Part shown: positions 17,617 to 26,571 of the stretch, piece by piece
How the letters are laid out: every line of letters starts with the position of its first letter
Numbering within the stretch: position 1 is the stretch's first letter
The notes under the pieces: model-generated
The model's input: only the letters and a program-made list of their open reading frames with translations
What the model was told of the DNA's origin: nothing
The model's database searches: none
Assembly: GCF_017742245.1 (NCBI RefSeq)
Contig: NZ_JAGHKO010000001.1
Location: 2,943,061-3,007,060, forward strand
Length of the DNA stretch: 64,000 nucleotides
Direction: 5' to 3'
From: Niastella soli
GTDB lineage: Bacteria > Bacteroidota > Bacteroidia > Chitinophagales > Chitinophagaceae
Program-made: the position numbers and the translations under genes

Positions 17617-19752
17617 CTATTTCTTTACGATCCTTTTAACGATCCTATTGTTTCCATTTAAAAGCTGTACTACATAGATGCCAGCAGGATATTTGCTGAT
17701 GTGCAATTGGTGAACATTGCCCGATGCAATACCTGTGTAATAGGTTTTACCGTTCAGGTCAGTAACTACTATCTGTGTTTTTTGCGTGCTTTCAGGTAAG
17801 GTGATGGTCACTTCGTCTTTTGAAGGGACCGGGTATACCTGTATACGTTGCTCCAGGCTGTTTGCAGCAGTGGCAACTGCTTCCATCCGGGTGGAGCTCT
17901 TAGTTGTAGTTGTTACAGGAGTAATGCGGATCCAGTTCAGGTTCCAACCACTGGCTTGTGCATACACCCCAAAGTTGTAGGTACCGGCAGTCACGGTGAC
18001 GTTGTGCGAAATGGTTGTCCAGGTTTGCCATCCGCCTGTGTTGGGCACATCTACCTGACCCAGTTGGATACTACCTGCATTCAGGTCGCAAGATACGCGG
18101 CCTCCACCACTTAGGCTGGCAACACGGTATTCAACTTTGTAAGTACCGGTAACTGGGAAATTGATATTGCTGAAAGCCATCCAATCACCCTGATCGATCC
18201 AACCTACGTCCTGGCCTCCATCTGTATCAGTAGTTGTTTCTGTTTGAACGCCAGACATAGAGCTGTAGCTTTCAGCCTGGATCAGCACACTGGTAGTGGG
18301 CGGAGGTGGTGTAGTGTCATTTGCGGCGGTACCGTAAACTTCAAATTCATACAGGGAATAGCCATATTCAGTACCACGGGCGGTACCAGTCATGCGAACA
18401 TATCTGCCGGTAGTGCTTAAGCCGGTATAATCATTGGTGAGTGAAGTGTTGCCGGTGATGTTTTTAACATTGGTCCAGGTTGAATTATCTGGAGAAACTT
18501 CCAGTACAAAATTCTTTCCATAGGCAGCTTCCCATACGAGTTTAATGCGTGAAATGTTATACTTTCCACCCAGGTCAACAGTGATCGATTGTGGATCGAT
18601 ACCTGCAGCGCTTGCCCAACGGGTTGACCCATTGCCATCAACTGCCAGGTTGCCTGTTAAGGTATTATCTTCAACAGAAGAAACCGTAACCGTTTTGTTC
18701 AGTGCTATGTTGGTAGGATTTGGATTGGTTGGGCCAGTGGTATCAATTGGTCCACCGCCAAAGTCATCGGCCGGGGTAAGTATATTGTTGCGGACCCAGG
18801 TGCCAGCTTCTTTCAGTCTGCTGGTGGTCCAGTTAGTACCACCACAAGTACCGGTCTTCCATACGGCGCCGCTTCTGAAATCATCGCTGTAGTTCCAGTT
18901 ACACCAGCTGATCTTTTTGGTACGCATCAGATCAATATACTTTTGGGCCATCGTGAAATCATTGGGGCCATCGCCAGAAGCTTCCTGGCTGCCAAATTCA
19001 GTAACAAAGATAGGCAGGCGGTCAGCAGCCCAGCTCAGTTGATTCAGATAAGAATCGCGGTGGTCTTTAGCATAAAAGTGAAAAGTGTACAGGAGGTTGG
19101 GAAAGTTCAACGGACTGTTGATGATCTCCTGTGCTGTACTTCCATCTGACATGCCCAATGATGACCAGGCTCTTGTTCCTACAATAATAGGCGCATCGTT
19201 GTCGATAGCCCTAATAACGGGGATCACCTGGTTGGCATAGTTCTTAATGGTGCTCCAGCTTACATTGCTGGGCTCATTACAGATCTCATACAGCACGTTG
19301 TTGTTATTCTTGAATGTATTGGCGATGTCAGTAAAGAAGGTAATGGCGCGACTGAGGTTGTAGTTTGGATCGCTTGGTTCTAACATATGAAAATCGATCA
19401 GCGCATACATGCCGCGGGCTGTTAATTTATTCACGATCGTTTTCACCAGGTTGGTGAAATAAGTAGGATTGGTTTCATAACCATCTTCCTGAATGTACAT
19501 GGAAATACGCATGATGTCTGCGCCCCAATCATTCTTCAATACATCCAGTGAGGCATCGGTAATACAATTGCTGTACCATTGAAGGCCATGAGTACTCATC
19601 CCGCGTAACTGAACGGGATAGCCGTTCTGGTTTACTAATTTAGTGCCTACTACTTTTAACTGGCCATTGGAAGCAACAGGCGTTTGCCCAAATCCCCAGA
19701 CACAGAGGAAAAGACTTACAAATAGTAAAATTGGTTTCATTAGTGGTTTCAT
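17617..19752 (-). CDS. secreted GH5 cellulase with CBM32-like and CBM6-like modules and T9SS sorting domain
   Basis: 711 residues from ATG 19752. Order of parts: signal peptide (about 1-23); GH5 catalytic domain (about 28-325) with acid/base Glu near 160 (YEICNEP) and nucleophile Glu near 252 (FVTEFGS); a Thr/Pro linker; F5/8 type C (discoidin, CBM32-like) domain (about 345-480); CBM6-like domain (about 490-615, opening IQAESYSSMSG); and a type IX secretion C-terminal sorting domain (about 640-711, VYPVPSKDEVTI to IVKRIVKK). It should cleave beta-1,4-glucan or a related glucan outside the cell. It is monocistronic and not adjacent to the SusCD pair. Confidence 0.95.
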   Translation of the reverse strand: MKPLMKPILLFVSLFLCVWGFGQTPVASNGQLKVVGTKLVNQNGYPVQLRGMSTHGLQWYSNCITDASLDVLKNDWGADIMRISMYIQEDGYETNPTYFTNLVKTIVNKLTARGMYALIDFHMLEPSDPNYNLSRAITFFTDIANTFKNNNNVLYEICNEPSNVSWSTIKNYANQVIPVIRAIDNDAPIIVGTRAWSSLGMSDGSTAQEIINSPLNFPNLLYTFHFYAKDHRDSYLNQLSWAADRLPIFVTEFGSQEASGDGPNDFTMAQKYIDLMRTKKISWCNWNYSDDFRSGAVWKTGTCGGTNWTTSRLKEAGTWVRNNILTPADDFGGGPIDTTGPTNPNPTNIALNKTVTVSSVEDNTLTGNLAVDGNGSTRWASAAGIDPQSITVDLGGKYNISRIKLVWEAAYGKNFVLEVSPDNSTWTNVKNITGNTSLTNDYTGLSTTGRYVRMTGTARGTEYGYSLYEFEVYGTAANDTTPPPPTTSVLIQAESYSSMSGVQTETTTDTDGGQDVGWIDQGDWMAFSNINFPVTGTYKVEYRVASLSGGGRVSCDLNAGSIQLGQVDVPNTGGWQTWTTISHNVTVTAGTYNFGVYAQASGWNLNWIRITPVTTTTKSSTRMEAVATAANSLEQRIQVYPVPSKDEVTITLPESTQKTQIVVTDLNGKTYYTGIASGNVHQLHISKYPAGIYVVQLLNGNNRIVKRIVKK

Positions 19753-19755
19753 CAC

Positions 19756-20385
19756 TTTGTTTTATATGGTTCGGAAAAAGACATACGGGTTGGCCTATCC
19801 TGTTAAGGAAAGGAAACAAAAGTGCAATGGGTTTATGTGCTAAAGGCAGGGAAGAAGGTAGATCGTTTGTAAGTACAGTTTAGTTTAGCTGTAGGAGTTA
19901 TAGGGTAGGCAAATGTAGGGAATGGACGCTATTCTTTTTTGTCTTGTGGATAATAATATATTTCTTCTTAAGATTTCTTAAGGTTTGCAGATTTTGATGG
20001 TTATAGGCAAGCGCCGCATTTAGGTTTATAGAAGACCTGTAAGGTCCGCCTTCGGGTGCTGAACAATTAGTGTGATCAGGCGGTCCTGACAGGTCTTATT
20101 CACTTCAGTATAATCATATGACCGGTCAGAGCTTGTCCCGCCTTTGGCGGATGCCATACAACCCACTACTCAGGCAAGATCGAATGATGCTTACAGATCT
20201 TTTTACCTCTGACTAACTAAGACCTGTCAGGTCCAAGTCATCAGGCTGATTAAGCAAGACCCGATGATGGACCTTACAGGTCTTCTTCACAATCTCATTT
20301 TCCTTTTGCAAAAAGTCGCGGAACCGGTAACAGACCTGTGACAAAGAGAAAATAGAAGGAGTGGAAGAAAAATGGTATTTTCAGT
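19756..20385. other. intergenic region without a recognised gene
   Basis: The gap between the cellulase start and the M1 peptidase leader holds no gene I can support. It contains the probable cellulase promoter region and, at 20034-20282, copy II of the hairpin-rich repeat. Confidence 0.6.
20034..20282. repeat. hairpin-rich intergenic repeat, copy II
   Basis: Two hairpins with GACCTGTMAGG-type arms are visible: 20034-20050 with 20079-20095, and 20221-20235 with 20268-20282. Between them, 20125-20154 is an exact 30-bp inverted copy of 4270-4299. The element resembles REP/MITE-like palindromic repeats, without a transposase. Confidence 0.75.
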
Positions 20386-20504
20386 TTGCAAACAATCCTA
20401 TTAAAATTAAACTTAAACAAATGGAACAAAGCCTGTCAACTGTTGAATATATCATCATCCTTTGTTTATTCCCATAAAGGAGATCAAAGTTTTAATTTTA
20501 TTGT

Positions 20505-20546
20505 ACTTCCTTCTGCAGTAATGTGGAAGGAAGTTTTGTTTTTGTT
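20505..20546 (+). terminator. terminator-like hairpin in the M1 peptidase leader
   Basis: ACTTCCTTC (20505-20513) pairs with GAAGGAAGT (20526-20534) and is followed by a T-rich run. It lies 26 bp before the chosen start codon of the peptidase gene, so it may attenuate that gene or mark the end of an upstream transcript. Confidence 0.5.
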
Positions 20547-20571
20547 AATATTGCTGCCAATTTGTAGACTC

Positions 20572-23112
20572 ATGAGGCAGACCTTAAAGATTACCATTTT
20601 GCTTTTGATCATAAGCGTATCCGCTTTTGCTCAGCAAACTATAACCCCGGGCGTTTCCAGCGAATTATCGAAACACCGCCGTGCGGAGATCACAGACATC
20701 CGTTACCAGCTGGACTTTCAAATACCGGCCGCTAAAGCGGAAACTATCCAGGTTACGGAGACCATTTATTGTAGTCTTAAAACAAATGCCCAGGCGTTAC
20801 AGATCGATTTCAAGCAAAGCGTCGATCATATACAGGCATTATCAGTAAATGGAAAGGCTATTGCCCCCAAGCTGGAAAGCGAACACCTGGTAATTGCCCC
20901 CTCGTTCCTGCACAAAGGCAATAATACCATCAACATTCAATTTACCGCCGGCGACGCTTCTTTGAACCGCAATGCAGATTATTTGTATGCCTTGTTTGTA
21001 CCAGACCGCGCCCGCACCGTATTCCCCTGTTTTGACCAGCCAGACCTGAAAGCGCGTTTTGCCTTGACGCTGCGGGTGCCTACAGGCTGGAAGGTACTGG
21101 CCAATGGACAATTGAAAGACAGCACCAGCAATGGGGTTCAAACGATATTTAATTTTACCGATTCAGATCTGCTGCCTACTTACCTCTTTTCTTTCACCGC
21201 CGGGAAATATATCCGGGCGCAAAAACAGCTCGGCGCGTACAATGCAGAATTCCTTTATCGCGAAACTGACCCGGGCACCAATGTTGATTCCATATTTCAG
21301 GCGCACGATAATGCGCTTCGCTTTTTGGAAACCTGGACGGGCATTCGCTATCCTTTTCAGAAAGTAGGTTTTGCCGCCATCCCCGACTTCCAGTTCGGCG
21401 GTATGGAACATCCGGGTGAGGTGCAGTACAAAGCCATGTCGCTTTTTCTGAAAGAACCCACCAAAGACCAGTTGATCAGCCGGATCGGTCTTATCTCACA
21501 CGAAACGGCGCATATGTGGTTTGGCGATCTGGTGACCATGCAGTGGTTCAACGATGTGTGGATGAAAGAAGTGTTTGCCAATTTCATGGCCGATAAGGTA
21601 GTAGAACAATTGATGGGAAGTGAGACCTTCAATCTTCAGTTTTTGCAGGACCACTATCCCAACGCTTATGGCGTTGACCGCACACCTGGCGCAAATCCAA
21701 TACGTCAGCAACTGGATAATCTGCAGGATGCGGGTTCCATGTATGGTAACATCATTTACCACAAGGCGCCCATCATGATGCGGCAGATGGAATTACTGAT
21801 GGGGAAAGACAATTTCCGGAAAGGGATACAGGAATATTTACATAAATATGCTTACAACAATGCCACCTGGAACGACCTGGTGCAGATCCTCGCCAAATAT
21901 GGCAAGTATGACCTGCTCAGTTGGAACAAGGTATGGGTGAACCAGCCCGGCCGCCCTGTTTTCGATTATACGATCAGTTATAAAGGAGATAAGATAGATA
22001 AACTCAATGTCACTCAACGCCCCGAAACAGGCACCCCGCGCATTTGGCCGCAGTCATTTGCCGTAACGCTAGTGTATGCCGACAGTATTCGTACCATTCC
22101 GGTGAATATGAACACTGCCAGCATGCAGTTGAAAGCTGCCACCGGTTTGGCCAAACCCCGTTTCATCCTGTTCAATTCAGATGGCATTGGGTATGGGCTA
22201 TTCCCGGCAGATAAAGGGATGCATGAGCAGATCTTCAATCTGAAAAGTGCCGTGAGCCGCGCATCGGTGTATGTGAACATTTATGAGAATGTGTTATCGG
22301 GCCGGTATATGGCCCCGGTAGAGCTGCTTACCCTGCTCACCAAAGGGTTGGCCATAGAAAAAGAAGAGACCAACCTCAAGCTCCTTACAAACTATATAGG
22401 CAGTTTATACTGGACATTTACCCGGCCCCGGGACCGGGAAGCATTGGCGCCCTGGTTGGAAGATATGCTGTGGAGGGGCATGGAAGCTCAATTGCCGACA
22501 AATAATAAAAAGGTTTTGTTCAAAGCTTACCAGAACGTATACGTGACCGAGGTGGCAAAAAAACGTATGTATGATGTGTGGCGGCACCAGGAGCCCCCAG
22601 CAGGCATTAAGCTGGCGGAAGAGGATTATACCGCCCTGGCGCTCACTATCGCCTTAAAGAGCGATACAGCCGCTTCTGTGATCACGCAGCAGCGCAACCG
22701 GTTAACGGACCCCGATAAAAAAGCGCGCCTTGACTTTTTATTGCCGGCAGTATCAGCCAATGCAGCGGTCAGGGATAGTTTCTTCACCAGCCTCACCAAC
22801 CGTAAAAACCGGGCTAAGGAAGCCTGGGTAATTATTGCACTGGGGTACCTTCATCACCCTTTACGACAATCTACCTCGTTTAAATATTTACCACAAAGCC
22901 TTGATTTAGTTGAAGAAATCCAGCGTACCGGGGATATCTTTTTCCCGCAAAGCTGGCTAAGCGCCACTTTCGGCACCTATCAAACTACCGCCGCCTGGCA
23001 GGTGGTGCAACAATTCCTGCAGCAACATCCGAACTACAATCCCAAACTAAAAGCGAAAATTCAGCAGGCTACGGATAACCTGTACCGGGCCCAAAAGCTG
23101 GGGGGAGGGTAG
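20572..23112 (+). CDS. exported M1-family aminopeptidase
   Basis: 846 residues from ATG 20572, chosen because it opens a clear signal peptide (MRQTLKITILLLIISVSAFAQ); the frame upstream to 20386 is not signal-like. The exopeptidase motif is FGGMEHPG (GxMEN variant), and the zinc site is HETAH at 310-314 with Glu333 after 18 residues. Layout follows the M1 fold: N-terminal beta saddle, thermolysin-like catalytic domain, C-terminal helical domain. It removes N-terminal residues from peptides in the periplasm. The position corresponding to Asn of GAMEN is His here, as in some bacterial members. Confidence 0.95.
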   Translation: MRQTLKITILLLIISVSAFAQQTITPGVSSELSKHRRAEITDIRYQLDFQIPAAKAETIQVTETIYCSLKTNAQALQIDFKQSVDHIQALSVNGKAIAPKLESEHLVIAPSFLHKGNNTINIQFTAGDASLNRNADYLYALFVPDRARTVFPCFDQPDLKARFALTLRVPTGWKVLANGQLKDSTSNGVQTIFNFTDSDLLPTYLFSFTAGKYIRAQKQLGAYNAEFLYRETDPGTNVDSIFQAHDNALRFLETWTGIRYPFQKVGFAAIPDFQFGGMEHPGEVQYKAMSLFLKEPTKDQLISRIGLISHETAHMWFGDLVTMQWFNDVWMKEVFANFMADKVVEQLMGSETFNLQFLQDHYPNAYGVDRTPGANPIRQQLDNLQDAGSMYGNIIYHKAPIMMRQMELLMGKDNFRKGIQEYLHKYAYNNATWNDLVQILAKYGKYDLLSWNKVWVNQPGRPVFDYTISYKGDKIDKLNVTQRPETGTPRIWPQSFAVTLVYADSIRTIPVNMNTASMQLKAATGLAKPRFILFNSDGIGYGLFPADKGMHEQIFNLKSAVSRASVYVNIYENVLSGRYMAPVELLTLLTKGLAIEKEETNLKLLTNYIGSLYWTFTRPRDREALAPWLEDMLWRGMEAQLPTNNKKVLFKAYQNVYVTEVAKKRMYDVWRHQEPPAGIKLAEEDYTALALTIALKSDTAASVITQQRNRLTDPDKKARLDFLLPAVSANAAVRDSFFTSLTNRKNRAKEAWVIIALGYLHHPLRQSTSFKYLPQSLDLVEEIQRTGDIFFPQSWLSATFGTYQTTAAWQVVQQFLQQHPNYNPKLKAKIQQATDNLYRAQKLGGG

Positions 23113-23531
23113 GAAAGCTCAGCTCCGGAGTATCAGCAATCCATTTTTTACAGGATCAAACAGGGATCTTTATAAACTTAGCGGGGCCTGCCTGGGATTT
23201 CACAAGGACCTAACAGGGACTTTTTCCCTGTTAGGTCCTTGTTAGGTCCTTGTGAGGTCCTTGTGAGATCCCTGTGAGATCCTAAGAAAAGCGTATCCAG
23301 ATCCCTGCAATCTGCCTTACTTATGCCACCAGAATGCCACTGAGTATGGGTGTCCAGTGGCATTCTGGTGGCATTTCAGTGGCATTATGAAAGAATATGT
23401 AGGTTATCTAACATAAGTATGACTAGTGTTTGGATAGAGAAATTGTAGCATTGATCCAATATGGCTGCTCTTATGGAGAAGGTTGCGGAATGGTGCCTTT
23501 TTTATCACCCCTTTAGGTAGTTCTCTTGGGT
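23113..23531. repeat. structured intergenic region with two perfect hairpins and 11-bp tandem repeats
   Basis: 23202-23219 pairs perfectly with 23225-23242 (18 bp, 5-nt loop). Five 11-bp repeats of the GTKAGRTCCYT type run from 23230 to 23284. 23323-23342 pairs perfectly with 23355-23374 (20 bp, 12-nt loop), and its end motif CAGTGGCAT recurs at 23377. No gene is supported. It separates two converging genes. Confidence 0.85.
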
Positions 23532-24077
23532 TCACGGAATGGTTTTAAGGGCTAAGGCCACGCGGGCCTCCCGTAAATGGGCACATACACGCCATAACAC
23601 ATTTGCCCTGGATAGTTTACTGCGGTTTACGAATACAAAAACACTGATACCCTGCTTTATGCAAAATAAAGCGCCGCATTTGTGCAGCCGGTAATATCCT
23701 TTTACGATCAATGGTATTAAAAAGATACCAAGGCCAAAGGTGGAGATCACAAAAATGGTCCCGAAAACATAAAGCCAGAATAACGAGGGCTGATAAATAG
23801 CGGTGCTGTTCAGGTCTTCCAGGAATGCGTCCTGGTATAACATTTCACCGAATGCCCCTACTGTTAAGGAGACGATCCTTTTTTCAGTAACGCAGGCAAA
23901 ATTATGGTCAACAAGCAGCACGATGCCGCGCTGGCCCATATATTCAGCAAATTGGATCTTTTCATTACCGGTAAGGAATTGGGCAAACATTTGTTCCAGT
24001 GCCGGACGGTCGTTTTGTTTGGCCCGCGCCAATACGCTTTGTTCGATGTAGATTTTTGTGGGGGTGATACTGGTCAT
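23532..24077 (-). CDS. membrane protein with PH-like fold, last gene of the vWA-PP2C-kinase-TIR operon
   Basis: 181 residues, not recognised as a named family. Strand-rich segments (IVLLVDHNFACVTEKRIVSLTVGAFGEML at about 52-80 and GISVFVFV at about 143-150) look like a bacterial PH-like fold, interrupted by a strongly hydrophobic stretch (about 99-127) that could form one long or two short membrane segments. It starts 9 bp after the TIR stop codon, so it belongs to the same operon. A membrane partner or target of the TIR protein is possible; no function is established. Confidence 0.75.
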   Translation of the reverse strand: MTSITPTKIYIEQSVLARAKQNDRPALEQMFAQFLTGNEKIQFAEYMGQRGIVLLVDHNFACVTEKRIVSLTVGAFGEMLYQDAFLEDLNSTAIYQPSLFWLYVFGTIFVISTFGLGIFLIPLIVKGYYRLHKCGALFCIKQGISVFVFVNRSKLSRANVLWRVCAHLREARVALALKTIP

Positions 24078-24086
24078 ACAGGTAGA

Positions 24087-24653
24087 TTATGAATTGTCTT
24101 TAAATTGATTTCGGATCCATCGGAAAAGGCTGTATCGCGACTGTCCGTACCAGTTATCCGGCGCCAGTTCCTCAAACATGCGAATATCCTTCCGGGCTTC
24201 TTTGTAAGACTCTTTTTTGGGGGCATGTTGCAGTTGACTGGAAACCTGTAACACTTTTACACTTTCTACCAATTTATCAAGGTGTTTTTTCAACGGGGGA
24301 TTAAGCGCATCCAGCCATTGTTCGGCAGACAGAAAAAAATCAAGGGCCTGGCAAAGTGATACGTTCTGAAATCGTACCGGTATGATAATGGTCCCATTGC
24401 TTACGGCCCTTTCCACTTCCTTGTTTACATATTTCGATTCGTTGGCATACGCTGTAAATACCAGGACCATAATTTTCGCCTGTCTGATGGCTCGAATAAT
24501 TGCTTCGCCATAGCTGGTGCCGGGGATAATATCCCGGGGAGCCATCCAGCAGGGAATACTGTTTTCTTCCAGCCAGGTACAAATAGCTTTCGCATATGGG
24601 GTGTCGTGGGTAGAATAACTGATAAATACCTTTTGGCGATTTAAGATCATCAT
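24087..24653 (-). CDS. TIR-domain protein
   Basis: 188 residues. The TIR domain occupies about 6-130: KVFISYSTHD (box 1), CWMAPRDIIPGTSYGEAI (BB-loop region) and NESKYVNKEVERA, where Glu79 is the likely NADase catalytic glutamate. The remainder is a charged helical tail (about 140-188) with no recognised domain. Bacterial TIR domains hydrolyse NAD or make cyclic-ADP-ribose-type signals, mostly in anti-phage immunity. Its ATG overlaps the stop codon of the kinase gene by 4 bp (ATGA), implying translational coupling. It could be the effector of the vWA-PP2C-kinase module. Confidence 0.92.
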   Translation of the reverse strand: MMILNRQKVFISYSTHDTPYAKAICTWLEENSIPCWMAPRDIIPGTSYGEAIIRAIRQAKIMVLVFTAYANESKYVNKEVERAVSNGTIIIPVRFQNVSLCQALDFFLSAEQWLDALNPPLKKHLDKLVESVKVLQVSSQLQHAPKKESYKEARKDIRMFEELAPDNWYGQSRYSLFRWIRNQFKDNS

Positions 24654-26569
24654 TTTTTTATGGTTGAATCCATGTAAATAGGCGAGCCGTTGGTTTCAGC
24701 AGGTATATCCACGGCGGAATCGGTGTAGTAAGGCGCTACCGCTGTTGTGTCAGATTTTTCTTCATACTCATATGCCCCTTCGTTGTTACTATTTGCTTTA
24801 GCAATTAAATAAACCGCAAGCAGGGCAATTAGCAGGAGGAATATCCAAACCACCCATTTATAGGAAGGCGCTTTTTTCATTACAGTAAGCACCAGTTCAG
24901 GCTCTGTACGGGTACTAAATAGACCCGAGTTGGAGTGAGCGACAATTGCATACTTTATTCTTTTGGGTAGTGACTCATGGATGTTTACATCCGGTTGCAA
25001 TTTTAATGAGCCTGTTTGGGAACAACCGGATGAGATTGTTTTTCCATCCTGCAAGATGGAAATATTTTTTCCATGCGTTACATTCCATGTTAAAGTAACG
25101 GGCTGCCCTGAGCGTATTTCAGTTGTGGAAAGATTAAATTGTATCCCGGGTTTGTTTTCGACCCTGATCACAACTGTAGCTTCTGCTTTTTTTGTGGTCC
25201 CATTTTGGGCGTTTACTGCTTTCAGGACATGGGTGGTGTTTTTAGAAGCAGTAAATTGTCTGGAATTTGCATTATTCACTTCCGCGCCATCGAGGTACAC
25301 TTTGGCTGCATTATTTACCTTCCACCGTACGGTGTAATTGGTGTTCAGTAAAAACAGGGCATCAGTTTTATTCCCTTCCGTACTGAATTCTATCAATGGC
25401 CGTGTGAGGAAAGGATCATAAATGGAAACATCAACGGACCTGATGATCTTTTTTGTTTCGCTTTTATATTTATAGCCTGCTTCCAGTCTGTATAAGGTGT
25501 CTTCTGCCGGCAAGAGCTTTAGTGTGCCATTATTAGGTAGTAGTATATTGCCGGGCAGTAATTTAAGAGACGTTGTGTTAGACGCAGACCACTGCAGCAT
25601 TACAGGCTCGCCTGGTTTTATTTCCAGCGCGCTTCCTGTTTTGCCGTTTGCTGTAAAAGAATGGATAACCGGTTGTCCGGGTGAAGCCGTAATGACGCGA
25701 ATAGCATTGTCTGGAAACAGCCCCACTTTAACAAGATTCAATAATATGTCGGCTGTTAATGGACGTTGTTGCAAGTTACCTGTTTTGCCATCTTTACTGC
25801 AACAATACATCAGTGTGCTGGTAAAGAGTTTATGTTTTTGAAGCAGGTAATCATTTAAACTAACTATGGAATGAGCTGTAAGGTCTTCTGCTTTATCATC
25901 AAGGTAATAAGAGTAGAGGCCTAACAGGTAAGCAAGGCTTACATTATTTAATACATCGCCTTTTATTTTCTTCATCTCTTCAATGGAGAATTTCCCATTT
26001 TTCCGGTAGTATTCATAAACAGGCGCCCAAAAGTCTTTTGAGCCGAACATGGAGTTGGCAGGTGGAGCGGAGATGGGGTAGGTACTATCCAGATCAATCA
26101 CATAAGTGTCGCCTTTCTCTGAGCGGATAAAATTCTTTGGATCAAAATCAGGGAACCAGAATCCCTTTTCATGGATGCTTTTCAATCCATGAAAGATATC
26201 TTCACCCAGTTTTGAAGGTAAGAATGAAAAGCCTTTCCGTTGTAAGCTATCCAGTGTTTGTCCGCCAATATATTCAGTGAACAGGTAGATCACCTGTTTA
26301 TCCGATTCCTTAACATGCACTACATCGTACACGACGGGTAATCCCCGAAGCTGTTGTCCCTTGACACGCACCAGGAAATCATAGCCTGATATTTCAGTAC
26401 TTTTCTTATTGAATCTTTTTACGAAGCAATTGGTATTCCCGATCTGTACGGGATATTTAAAATAGTCACCAGCCGACACCATCCAGTTCCGGCTTACATT
26501 TTCATGGACTTGTACGGGATCGAAATCAGAAGTATATTCAAATTCCTTCCCATTGATAGTAACCTTCAT
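24650..26569 (-). CDS. protein kinase-like domain with Ig-like repeats and C-terminal membrane anchor
   Basis: 639 residues, no signal peptide. Kinase-like domain about 25-285: probable ATP-binding Lys51 (CFVKRF), hinge FTEYIGG near 97-103, catalytic loop D141-F-D-P-K-N146 and metal-binding Asp159 in VIDLDST (DLD instead of DFG). The loop Lys usual in HRDxKPxN is Asp143. Then come about three Ig/PKD-like beta repeats (about 295-565), one membrane segment (about 572-590) and a 49-residue acidic tail. It is the third gene of a five-gene operon, 2 bp after the PP2C gene and overlapping the TIR gene. It probably phosphorylates partners at the inner membrane; activity is inferred. Confidence 0.85.
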   Translation of the reverse strand: MKVTINGKEFEYTSDFDPVQVHENVSRNWMVSAGDYFKYPVQIGNTNCFVKRFNKKSTEISGYDFLVRVKGQQLRGLPVVYDVVHVKESDKQVIYLFTEYIGGQTLDSLQRKGFSFLPSKLGEDIFHGLKSIHEKGFWFPDFDPKNFIRSEKGDTYVIDLDSTYPISAPPANSMFGSKDFWAPVYEYYRKNGKFSIEEMKKIKGDVLNNVSLAYLLGLYSYYLDDKAEDLTAHSIVSLNDYLLQKHKLFTSTLMYCCSKDGKTGNLQQRPLTADILLNLVKVGLFPDNAIRVITASPGQPVIHSFTANGKTGSALEIKPGEPVMLQWSASNTTSLKLLPGNILLPNNGTLKLLPAEDTLYRLEAGYKYKSETKKIIRSVDVSIYDPFLTRPLIEFSTEGNKTDALFLLNTNYTVRWKVNNAAKVYLDGAEVNNANSRQFTASKNTTHVLKAVNAQNGTTKKAEATVVIRVENKPGIQFNLSTTEIRSGQPVTLTWNVTHGKNISILQDGKTISSGCSQTGSLKLQPDVNIHESLPKRIKYAIVAHSNSGLFSTRTEPELVLTVMKKAPSYKWVVWIFLLLIALLAVYLIAKANSNNEGAYEYEEKSDTTAVAPYYTDSAVDIPAETNGSPIYMDSTIKK

Positions 26570-26571
26570 TG

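Noticed and set aside
1000..19752. One polysaccharide utilisation locus joining SusC/SusD and the GH5 cellulase
   Set aside because: They are 12 kb apart with unrelated genes and opposite strands between; no shared regulation is visible.
20386..20571. N-terminal extension of the M1 peptidase
   Set aside because: It runs through a terminator-like hairpin and places the signal peptide internally; ATG 20572 opens a clean signal peptide.
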